Assembly: GCA_913009755.1 (NCBI GenBank)
Contig: CAJVWU010000042.1
Span: 1 to 37,027 of the forward strand
Length of the DNA stretch: 37,027 nucleotides
Direction: 5' to 3'
Source: an uncultured Bacteroidia bacterium
Lineage (GTDB): Bacteria > Bacteroidota > Bacteroidia > Bacteroidales > F082
Shown here piece after piece: positions 15,019-24,700 of this stretch; within the stretch, counting starts at the first letter, position 1; every line of letters starts with the position of its first letter. Below the pieces are notes generated by a model, which searched no databases, was not told the DNA's origin, and was given only the letters and a program-made list of their open reading frames with translations. The translations under genes and the position numbers were made by a program.

Positions 15019-16179
15019 ATGGAGGAATTCTACATCAAAGAAAATAACCGGTGGAGCGGCCCTTTTACGGAAAGTGAGTTCAGGGTTAAAAGTGCCGGAA
15101 AAGAGGAAGTGGACTTCTGGAAAACGGAATTTTGTCCGAACCATATCCTGCACCCGGCCCTTTGCTCACATCATAAGACTGGTAAAGGACAGGAAAAGGC
15201 AGAAGAGATACACGAAATTTCTCAACAGGAGCCCAAACCCGAAACGGTTGAAAAGACCCCTGATGCTGTTGCCGAACCTGAAACAACAATTCCGGAAGCA
15301 CCGGTTGCCGAACCAAAAGAAATTGTTCAGGAACCGCTTTCAGATCACACAGCGGAAAGCGAATCAGAACAAACCAGTACAGTACCTTTATCAAAACCTG
15401 CAACTGTTGCCGTGCCTGACGAAGAAAAAAAAGAAGCCAAACCAAAAGAAGACACTGTTTCCAAACCGGAAGAACCTGATCGGCCCCCATCCCCGCCGGC
15501 TCATGAAACCGTTTTGGAAACACCGCAGGAAAAGCCCACTGAAATTCCCGCATCACAAAATGCAAGTGCGAACGATAAACCGGGAAATTATACAAAGCTG
15601 GCTGTAATAATGATTGGTTTCCTGCTGGTGATATTGGCAGGATTTTATGTCAACTCCAGGTTAAGTGTTATGAAGTACCAGGACAAGATCATCAGGAATT
15701 ACATTGAAGATGTTGATGTAAAAACAAAACTTATCGCAGAACGTCAGAAAATACTTGAACAAAAAGTGGATTCGCTGGATTTATGGTTAAGTAAAACATT
15801 GAACGAAAAAAAAGAAATCAAAATCAACAGGACAAACCAAAAAGCACTGCTTGGTTTAACACCGGAAGTAATCCGCAAGGCCAAAGCATTAATGAGGTTT
15901 GGGACCGATTACAGTAGTAAAGGATATCTGATCAATTATCCCACCCGCAGGTATTATGCAGTAGTCGTTTCATACAACGACCTGGCTTTTGCCCTGATGC
16001 AAAGGAAATATTTGTATTCGCTGGGGTTTGTCAACGCAAAAATATTGGTATTAAAAGGTTTGTACGCTGTTTCCATTGAAGATGGAAAAACAAAATCGGA
16101 CAGGATTTTGCTGAATGCCATTGAAAGATGGAACGCCTTTCCATGTAATGAAATTTCACCTTATCTTAAAAAGTATTGA
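15019..16179 (+). CDS. GYF_2-like / disordered / transmembrane / SPOR-like protein
   Basis: With the ATG at 15019 the protein has about 386 residues in four sections. Residues 1-25 (EFYIKENNRWSGPFTESEF) resemble the start of GYF_2 domains that bind proline-rich peptides. Residues 50-190 are a long acidic P/E/K-rich disordered arm. About 192-212 is one membrane helix (LAVIMIGFLLVILAGFYV) followed by a helical coil. The last 100 residues (YYAVVVSYNDLAFALMQRKY, then LYAVSI) have the layout of a SPOR-like peptidoglycan-binding fold, though the match is weak. The arrangement, cytosolic head and periplasmic wall-binding end, is typical of division or envelope-linking proteins. The upstream 127-residue protein is its likely partner. 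Confidence 0.65.
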   Translation: MEEFYIKENNRWSGPFTESEFRVKSAGKEEVDFWKTEFCPNHILHPALCSHHKTGKGQEKAEEIHEISQQEPKPETVEKTPDAVAEPETTIPEAPVAEPKEIVQEPLSDHTAESESEQTSTVPLSKPATVAVPDEEKKEAKPKEDTVSKPEEPDRPPSPPAHETVLETPQEKPTEIPASQNASANDKPGNYTKLAVIMIGFLLVILAGFYVNSRLSVMKYQDKIIRNYIEDVDVKTKLIAERQKILEQKVDSLDLWLSKTLNEKKEIKINRTNQKALLGLTPEVIRKAKALMRFGTDYSSKGYLINYPTRRYYAVVVSYNDLAFALMQRKYLYSLGFVNAKILVLKGLYAVSIEDGKTKSDRILLNAIERWNAFPCNEISPYLKKY

Positions 16180-16188
16180 GGATTGACA

Positions 16189-16214
16189 CGGCGGGTGGCC
16201 TTGCTCCCACCGGG
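16189..16214. repeat. Second copy of the GC-rich hairpin repeat
   Basis: This intergenic stretch carries GGCGGGTGGCCTTGC (16190-16204), identical over 15 bases to the reverse complement of the first hairpin of the 6655-6750 cluster, followed by CCACC and CGGG able to pair back imperfectly. It sits between the GYF/SPOR-like gene and the epimerase-like gene. Confidence 0.55.
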
Positions 16215-16295
16215 TTTGGAATGATTTCTTCCAAAGCGTGTATCCAGCCTTTATTATTTTTATTTTTCCTATCTTGCCGCTTTTTATCATAGCGG

Positions 16296-17273
16296 ATGAA
16301 AATAGCCATTACGGGTGCGAACGGCCATGTCGGGGCCAATCTTGTCAGGATGTTATTGGCAGAAGGCATGCAACTTCGTTTGTTGCAGTATCATCAACAT
16401 CAGGCCATTGACGGTCTGGACGCGGAAGTGGTTACCGGCAATCTGAACGATCCGGTATCACTTGATATCTTTTGTAAAAATATTGACGTTGTCATTCATC
16501 TTGCTGCCAAAATATCCATCGGGCACAATTCATACGACAGCCTGTTCAAAACCAATGTTTCCGGAACAAAAAATCTTGTCGGGGCAGCTAAAAAAGCCGG
16601 TGTTAAAAGATTTATTCATTTCAGTTCGATCCATGCCCTGCAACACAAGCCCCTGGATGAGATAATGGATGAATCGAAATCGCTGGCAACGGAATCACCT
16701 ATTGCTTATGAACATACCAAAGCATTGGCCGATGAATGGATACTCACACAACAGGCTGATGATTTTGATGTAATTGTGCTGAACCCCACTGCCATTATCG
16801 GGCCTAACGATTTTCAACCTTCACTACAGGGCAGTTTTATTATCCGTCTTTATAAAGGCACATTGCCCGGGCTTGTTCCCGGAGGCTATGACTGGGTTGA
16901 CGTACGTGACGTATGTGGGGCTGCCCACTCAGCTATTTCTCACGGAAAAGCAGGTGAGCGGTACATCCTTTCAGGACATTTTGTAACGGTTGCTGAATTT
17001 GCCAGGCTGGTTGCCCGGGTGAGCGGCAAAAAAATAAAAAAACCTGTTCTTCCTTTATGGCTTGCTTATGTTGGCGTTCCGTTCATTTTTCTCTGGTCAA
17101 AATTGCGGGGGCAGGAACCCCTCTATACAAAACAATCCCTTTTTATTTTGCAGTCGGGAAACAGAAAAATAAGCAACCTGAAAGCAACAAAAGAACTGGG
17201 TTTTAATCCCAGGCCTTTGGCTGAAAGCCTGAAAGACACGATAGGCTGGTTTAAGGAAAATAAATATATTTAA
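16296..17273 (+). CDS. NAD(P)-dependent epimerase/3-beta-HSD/dihydroflavonol-reductase-like enzyme
   Basis: A 325-residue extended short-chain dehydrogenase. The N-terminal nucleotide-binding motif is TGANGHVG at 6-13; the catalytic Tyr-Lys pair lies in YEHTKALAD (Y-x-x-x-K) after a Ser in FSSIHAL; NPTAIIGPND is the usual post-catalytic segment. The C-terminal part (FVTVAEFARLVARVSGKKIK) and a hydrophobic stretch near 245-265 resemble 3-beta-hydroxysteroid dehydrogenase/dihydroflavonol reductase relatives rather than sugar epimerases. The next gene starts 3 bp after its stop and encodes a steroid-5-alpha-reductase-like membrane enzyme, so the pair probably acts in sequence on a hydrophobic ring or enone substrate. 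Confidence 0.85.
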   Translation: MKIAITGANGHVGANLVRMLLAEGMQLRLLQYHQHQAIDGLDAEVVTGNLNDPVSLDIFCKNIDVVIHLAAKISIGHNSYDSLFKTNVSGTKNLVGAAKKAGVKRFIHFSSIHALQHKPLDEIMDESKSLATESPIAYEHTKALADEWILTQQADDFDVIVLNPTAIIGPNDFQPSLQGSFIIRLYKGTLPGLVPGGYDWVDVRDVCGAAHSAISHGKAGERYILSGHFVTVAEFARLVARVSGKKIKKPVLPLWLAYVGVPFIFLWSKLRGQEPLYTKQSLFILQSGNRKISNLKATKELGFNPRPLAESLKDTIGWFKENKYI

Positions 17274-17276
17274 CGG

Positions 17277-18038
17277 ATGGTTGTCGAACAATTTTATTTC
17301 GGAATACTTTACGGATGGGTGGCCCTGGCTGTACTCATTTTTCCGGTTTTATTGAAAATCACGGTTCCTTATGGCCGGCATACCACCAATACATGGGGTC
17401 CCGTTTTGAACAGCAGGCTGGGATGGATATTAATGGAAGTGCCGGTGGTGGTCGTGTTTTCATGGTTCCTTTTTACCGGCCCTGCCGAAAAGACACTGCC
17501 GGTATATATTTTTTACGGCCTGTTTATGTTGCATTATTTCAACCGTATTTTTGTTTTTCCGTTCCGTTTGAAAGAAAAAGAAAAAAAAATGCCCTGGTCA
17601 ATTGTTTTCATGGCCTTGTTCTTTAATTTGATAAACGGCTTTTTAAACGGATACTGGTTTGGTTGGCTTACCCCGGTTTATCCTTTATCGTGGCTGGCTG
17701 ACTGGCGGTTTATTTTTGGGGTCCTCTTGTTTTTTGCCGGAATGTATATCAACATGTCATCCGACAATACACTGCTCGGTCTTCGCAAAGGGGGGAAACG
17801 GGGATATTACATCCCTTATGGCGGTTTATTTAACTACGTCTCTTCGCCAAACCTTCTTGGTGAAATAATTGAATGGATGGGCTGGGCCATGATGAGCTGG
17901 TGCCTGCCATCGTTTTCTTTTGCCCTTTGGACTATGGCCAATCTTATCCCGCGGGCAATTGACCACCATCGTTGGTACAAACGAAAGTTTAATAATTATC
18001 CGGAAGAAAGGAAGGCGGTAATTCCATTTGTGATATAA
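17277..18038 (+). CDS. 3-oxo-5-alpha-steroid 4-dehydrogenase-like membrane reductase
   Basis: 253 residues with six to seven membrane helices. The C-terminal third has the family signature: GYYIPYGGLFNYVSSPNLLG (180s-200s), EIIEWMGWA and the ending ANLIPRAIDHHRWYKRKFNN, matching the NADPH-binding C-terminal domain of steroid 5-alpha-reductase (SRD5A) and related enoyl reductases. Such enzymes reduce a C=C bond conjugated to a ketone or thioester in membrane-embedded substrates. It starts 3 bp after the epimerase-like gene (ATG at 17277), implying translational coupling. The actual substrate in a bacterium (sterol, hopanoid or isoprenoid) cannot be told. Confidence 0.85.
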   Translation: MVVEQFYFGILYGWVALAVLIFPVLLKITVPYGRHTTNTWGPVLNSRLGWILMEVPVVVVFSWFLFTGPAEKTLPVYIFYGLFMLHYFNRIFVFPFRLKEKEKKMPWSIVFMALFFNLINGFLNGYWFGWLTPVYPLSWLADWRFIFGVLLFFAGMYINMSSDNTLLGLRKGGKRGYYIPYGGLFNYVSSPNLLGEIIEWMGWAMMSWCLPSFSFALWTMANLIPRAIDHHRWYKRKFNNYPEERKAVIPFVI

Positions 18039-18094
18039 AATAAAGCAACTTTTCATTTGAAACAATAAGGGGATGAGTAAAAATGAAAGACCCT

Positions 18095-18124
18095 TTGCAC
18101 GGGCTGACATTTATTTTACTTTTG
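18095..18124 (+). promoter_or_regulatory. Promoter of the ruvA-sprA unit
   Basis: TTG at 18095-18097 and TACTTTTG at 18117-18124 are 19 nt apart and match the Bacteroidetes promoter. ruvA starts 55 bp after the -7 element. Confidence 0.5.
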
Positions 18125-18179
18125 ACCGCATGTTTTATAAATGTTAACTTAAAAAAACAACAACAATATTTTTATTAGT

Positions 18180-18761
18180 ATGTATGAATTCATTACCGGC
18201 AAACTAGTTGAAAAAAATCCGGCCTACGTTGTACTTGAGAATCATGGCATCGGGTACATGATTAACATCACACTGAATACATTCTCTAAAATAAAAGACC
18301 AGGGCCAGGCCAAACTGTTTACTCATTTCCATGTTCGTGAAGATGCCCAGATCCTTTATGGATTTGCCGATGTTGCCGAGCGCCAGTTGTTCCGGTACCT
18401 GCTTACCGTTTCCGGGGTTGGGGCAGGTACGGCAAGGCTTATTCTTTCCTCATTAACCACCGAAGAAGTGTATGAAGCCATCACACGGGGAAACGCAGAT
18501 GTTTTGCAGGGGGTAAAAGGCATTGGCGGAAAAACGGCACAACGAATCATAATTGATTTGAGGGATAAACTGCAAAAGGCCGGAATTGAGCTTGAAAAAG
18601 TTGATTTTCCCCACAATACAATAAAGGATGAAGCGTTATCAGGATTACTGATTTTAGGTTTTAATAAGACGGCTGTCGAAAAAGCTTTAAACAGGATATT
18701 AAAACAAGAGGCGGTAACCAATGTGGAAAATTTGATAAAAGAAGCATTGAAAATTTTATAA
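18180..18761 (+). CDS. ruvA: Holliday junction branch-migration protein RuvA
   Basis: 193 residues, the normal RuvA length. Domain I is the OB fold (MYEFITGKLVEKNPAYVVLE, and the ending EDAQILYGFAD). Domain II carries two helix-hairpin-helix motifs (VSGVGAGTARLILSSL at about 77-92 and VKGIGGKTAQRIIIDL at about 112-127) that grip the four-way junction. Domain III is the C-terminal three-helix part contacting RuvB. RuvA tetramers bind Holliday junctions and load the RuvB motor. sprA follows after 34 bp; adjacency of ruvA and sprA recurs in Bacteroidetes genomes. Confidence 0.97.
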   Translation: MYEFITGKLVEKNPAYVVLENHGIGYMINITLNTFSKIKDQGQAKLFTHFHVREDAQILYGFADVAERQLFRYLLTVSGVGAGTARLILSSLTTEEVYEAITRGNADVLQGVKGIGGKTAQRIIIDLRDKLQKAGIELEKVDFPHNTIKDEALSGLLILGFNKTAVEKALNRILKQEAVTNVENLIKEALKIL

Positions 18762-18795
18762 ACATCAAAAACAACAGGGGAGTTAAGCATACAGG

Positions 18796-21700
18796 GTGAT
18801 AGTGAGGCGGATTTTAAAATACTCTTTCACCAGACGTTTTACGTTTGTTTTATTTCTGATTTTTTATTTATCAGAAACCAATTTTGCTTATGGTAACCCT
18901 CAAAACATTGTTCCTTCCGATACTGTTACTGCAAATCAGGATACCACCAACTTGTTGTTTCCCTTTAATGACAACACAGGTAATCCCTATCTTGACCAGC
19001 AAAACCAAAGTCCGCTGTTCCTGAAAAACCCTTCCAACATCAAAAGGGAGATCATCTACAATCCCGAAACCAATTCTTATGAGTTTATCAACAAAATCGG
19101 TAATTTTAATTATCGGCCGCCGGCAACACTCGATTTTGAGGATTACCAGAAATATGAAATGAACAAAAATGTAAAAGACTATTGGAATGAACGTTCGCAA
19201 ACTGCCGGTACTTCCGAAGGGTCTAGGTTAATACCCAAACTGTATGTGGGCGGCGAAGCTTTTGAATCAATCTTTGGGAGCAACACCATTGACATTCGTC
19301 CCCAGGGATCGGCCGAAGTCAGTTTTGGAATATTGTCCAACAAAAGGGATGACCCCACCCTTGATGTCCGCCAGCGCAGGAATACCAATTTCGATTTTAA
19401 CATGAACATCCAAATGAACGTGACAGCTAAAATCGGGGACAAGATTGAATTTAAAGCCAATTATAATACCGAATCATCCTTTAATTTTGAGAATACGCTA
19501 AAACTAAAATACGAAGGCAAGGAAGATGAGATCATCCAACTCATAGAAGCCGGAAACGTGAGCCTTCCGCTTCGGTCAACACTCATACGCGGCAGTCAGA
19601 GTTTGTTTGGGGTGAAAACCCAATTGCAATTCGGGAAAACAACCATCACTGCAATTTATTCACAACAACAAAGTGAAACCCAAAGCATCATGGTTCAAGG
19701 AGGGGCACAAACCAGCCGGTTTGAGCTGTCGGCCCTGGACTATGAAGAAAACAAACACTTTTTTCTGGCTCATTCATTCAGGGATAACTACCCGAAGGCT
19801 CTGGCCACCCTGCCCATTGTCAGTTCCGATGTAACCATTACCCGGGTTGAACTTTGGGTAACCAACACGGGCCCGGCAACCGAGCAAAACAGAAATATCA
19901 TTGCTTTGACCGACCTCGGTGAAGGCAACAAGAAAAATATACAAAGCCCTTACATCACCCCTTTACCGGGTGGAGAGATTCCTTCCAATTTATCCAATAA
20001 TGAATTGCTCAGGATGGACACGGCTCAGTTACGTGATATCAATACAATCACACAATATATGTCGGGTGACCCGTTGAATATCGGCCTGAACAATTATATG
20101 GTTGCCGGCGAAGATTATGTAAAACTGGAAAATGCCCGTATGTTGAAAGAATCGGAATATAAAATAAATACCCGGTTGGGATTTATTTCATTGAATACTA
20201 CCCTCAACGCCGACCAGGTGCTGGCCGTTGCCGTTCAATACACGGTTATCGGCCATGACAGTGTTTTCCAGATCGGGGAATTTTCCGACCAGGGGGTAAC
20301 TTCACCCCAGGCGCTTGTTCTTAAACTTTTAAAAAGTAATACGCTCGACACAAAAGTCCCCCTTTGGGACCTGATGATGAAAAATGTCTATCCTATTGGT
20401 GCTTACCAGGTTCAGCGTGAGGATTTCAGGTTTAATATATTATATTCAGGAAACCAGGAAGGGGTACCAACAGGATATTTTTCACAAGGCCCTTCTGACA
20501 AAACAGGTGTCCCGCTCATCCATCTTTTTGGCCTCGACAAACTGGATTACCAGATGAACCCCATCCCCGGAGGTGACGGGTTGTTCGACTTTATTGACGG
20601 GGCTGCATTGACCGGCGGCACTTTCCAGTCGTCAAACGGACGGATATACTTTACCTCCCTTGAGCCTTTTGGGAGTTATGTGCGGGATTCTATTTTTCCC
20701 AACGACCCCCAATGGGCCGATTTTTATGCCTACGATTCCCTTTATACTCTAACCAAGACCGGGGCGGAACAATATCCCGATAAAAACAAATACCTCCTCG
20801 AGGGAATGTACAAATCCCAGTCGGGTTCCGATATCAGCCTGAATGCCCTGAATGTACCCCAGGGATCGGTAACCGTAACCGCAGGTGGGGTCCCTTTAAC
20901 CGAAAACGTTGATTATACCGTGGATTACACATTGGGACGCGTAAAGATCATTAACGATGGTATTCTGAACTCGGGAGTGCCCATTAACGTTTCGCTCGAA
21001 AGCAACTCGCTGTTTAATGTGCAGCAAAAAAGAATGATGGGAATTCATGTTGATCATGAGATAAACAAAAATTTCCACATTGGGGGTACCTTGCTCAATT
21101 TACATGAGCGCCCATTGACCCAAAAGGTCAACTATGGTGATGACCCCGTATCAAATACAATTTGGGGCCTCGATATGAGTTACCGCACCAAGTCAAGATG
21201 GTTGACCAAGATGGTGAACAAACTTCCGGGGATTTCATCCAACAAGGCATCAACGATTAATTTTGACGGGGAATTTGCCCAGTTCTTTCCGGGGCATTCA
21301 AAAGCGGTCGGACAATCGGGAACATCATATATTGATGATTTTGAAGGGGCCAAATCCAGCATTGACCTCAAAAACATTGCTTCCTGGTTTATGTCCAGCA
21401 CACCGCAATTGCAGCCCGACATGTTCCCCGAAACCGCCAGCCAGGATACGTTGGCTTTTGGCTTCAACCGCGCCAGGCTGGGTTGGTACATCATTGATCC
21501 CCTGTTTTATGACCGACGGGGGGGGGTAGGCGCAAGCAATGTGAACAAAGAAAGTATTTCATTGAATGCTACCCGGCAGGTACTTGAAACCGAAGTTTTT
21601 CCAAACAGAAGTATCCCTAACGGAACACCAACTAATATCGGGGTATTCAACCTGGCTTATTTTCCAACCTTACAGGGGTCTTATAATTATGATGTTAAAC

Positions 21701-24700
21701 CCACAGCTTATTCCAGTGGTATTGATAAAGAAGGAAATTTGAAAGACCCTGAAACGAGGTGGGGAGGTTTGATGCGCAAGATCGAGTCAACCGATTTCCA
21801 GTCGGCAAACATCGAATACATTGAATTTTGGATGATGGACCCTTTTACCGAAGCACCTTACAACAACAGTTCGGGTGATCTGTACATTAATCTGGGTGAT
21901 ATATCAGAAGACATCTTGCGTGACGGCAGGAAAAGTTATGAAAACGGACTGCCCGTTTCGGCCGATGTGAAGGATGTGGATACAACAGCCTGGGGCAGGG
22001 TGCCGCAACTTCAGGCTTTGACCGAATCTTTCAGCAATGCCGGTAATTCACGAAAATATCAGGACGTAGGTTATGATGGTTTGGGAGACGATGATGAAGG
22101 AACTTTTTTTAATAAATCATACCTCAACATTATCCGAGAGCAATACGGACAAAACTCAGGGGCTTACCAAAAAGCCGTTAAGGACCCTTCCAGCGACGAT
22201 TACCACTATTACATGGGAAGTGATTATGACCAGGAAGCGGTTTATTCGAGTGTTACGGCCCGTTATTTAAAATATAATAACTCGGAAGGTAATTCGCCAA
22301 CCGATGCCATAAATCCGGAATCATACCCTACGGCAGCCACCAACCTGCCTAATGTGGAAGATATTAACAACGACAATACCCTGAGCGAATCGGAACGTTA
22401 TTTTCAATACAAAGTAAGGCTCGAACCCGGTAAGCTGAAGGTTGGGCAAAATTATATCACTGATGTCCGTCATGCCACCGGTGTACGGCTGCCCAACGGG
22501 GATATCACCGATGTGAACTGGTATCAGTTTAAAATACCCGTACAAAACCCACAGAAAATTGTGGGAAACATCAGCAATTTTCAATCCATCCGCTTTATGC
22601 GTGTTTTTATGAAAGACTGGAACGGGCCCGTTGTATTGCGGTTTGCTACTTTTGAACTGGTAAGGGGCGAATGGAGAAGATATACCAACTCATTGCTTTC
22701 ACCCGGCGAATATATTACCGGCGACGAAAGTACGGAAACCAACTTTGTGGTAACTACGGTAAATATTGAAGAAAATGCCAACCGCAATCCCATTCCCTAT
22801 GTTGTTCCTCCCGGTATCCAGCGCGAAGTGCAATTCGGTACCACAAATTATATTGTTCAGAATGAACAGTCGCTCGATTTGATCGTCAGCAATTTGTTGA
22901 ATGGCGATGCAAGAGGCGTTTATAAAACTACTGATTTTGATTTCCGGCAATATAAAAAGTTAAAGATGTATGTTCATGCCGAAGCAAAAAATGCGGATAA
23001 TGATATTGGTGGTTCCGACCCTTATGAGTATGGGGATATGACTGTTTTTATCCGCATAGGTTCCGACTTTACAAACAACTATTATGAATATGAGATCCCG
23101 GTACAGTTCACCCCGTGGGGGACACCTTATACCGATCCAGAAGCCATCTGGCCTGCTGAAAACAATATGGAAATTGATCTGGGGCAACTGGTCAAAGCTA
23201 AGTTTGACAGAAATGTGGCCATGCGTGACCCCAATTCCCCTTTTTCGCTTTATAAACCCTTTATCGAACATCAGGGAAAGGCAAAAATCACTGTGCTTGG
23301 CAGTCCCAATATCAGTGACGTAAGCGGGATACTTATCGGCGTGCGAAACCCGAAATCTTCTATTGATGGAGGGGAGGATTACACCAAACCCATCAATGCC
23401 ATTGTCTGGGTGGACGAATTGCGCCTGACCGATATGGACAAAAAACCCGGATGGGCAGGTACGGCCCGTGTCGAAACCATGCTGTCCGACCTGGGTAAAC
23501 TGGCTCTTGGATTATCGTATAGTTCACCGCGTTTTGGTAGCCTGGAACAAAAAGTCACCCAGTTGTCACTGCAGTCAACAACGGATTTTATTTTTACTAC
23601 CGACCTGGATTTAGGTAAATTCTTTGGGAAAAAGACCGGTATCCGCATACCCGTACATTACGATTATAACTCTACACGAATCACCCCGGAGTTTAACCCG
23701 CTTGACCCCGATATTAAACTGAAAGATGCACTTGATTCGTACACCAATAAACAAAACAGGGACTCGGTCAGGAACCTGACCGAGGATTATACGGCGCGAC
23801 AAAATTTTAATGTATTGAATTTAAGAAAAGAACGGACAAAGACCAAGAAAAAGCCCAAAGTGTATGATATAGAAAATTTTGATGCGTCATTTGCCTATTC
23901 CACTACAAAAAACAGGAGTATTGACTTTGTTTATAACAACCTGAAAGATGTGAAAGGGGGATTGGGATATAACTGGAATGGCAGGCCGAAAAATTACAAA
24001 CCTTTTGCTAAATCAAAAGGGTTGAAATCGAAACATCTGGCCCTTATAAAAGATTTTAATCTTTATTTATTGCCTAAAGTGTTTTCGTTCAGGACGGATA
24101 TGGACCGAAGGATAAAAAAACAACTTTTTAGGGATAAAAGCCTGGGTGACATTATCATCTTTCCAACTTACGAACGCGTCTGGAACTGGAACCGGAAGTT
24201 TGACCTGAAATATGATTTTTCCCGTTCGTTGAAATTTGAGTTTAATGCGGGCATGAATACTTATATTGACGAACCCCAGAATTATGTAGAAGACAAAAAA
24301 AGCCCCGAATGGGATGAATATAAAAAACAGATTTGGAGTCAGATCGGCAGTTTTGGAACCAAGCAACGGTACAACCAAAATTTCAAGGTAACCTATAACC
24401 TGCCCATGAGGAAAATCCCCATACTTGACTGGACAACCATTGCGCTAAGCTATTCGGGCCTTTATTCGTGGGCGGCAGCGCCGAAATCCATACAGACAAG
24501 AATGGGGAACACCATTGAAAACTCAAGCCAGAAACAGTTAAACGGTTCGGCTGACCTGAATAGTTTGTACAATAAAATTCCCTATTTTAAGTCCATTAAC
24601 AAAACCAATAGCCGCAGCCGCTCAACATCGCGGTCAAGGGGTTCCCGGCCCAAACCGCCCGCGGCCAGCGATACAACTGCCAAACCTAAAAAACATTACG

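Noticed and set aside
15074-15607. Long overlapping open frame, rich in Arg/Lys/Pro, inside the GYF/SPOR-like gene
   Set aside because: A shadow of the acidic P/E/K-rich low-complexity coding stretch in another frame; no start signal or family resemblance.
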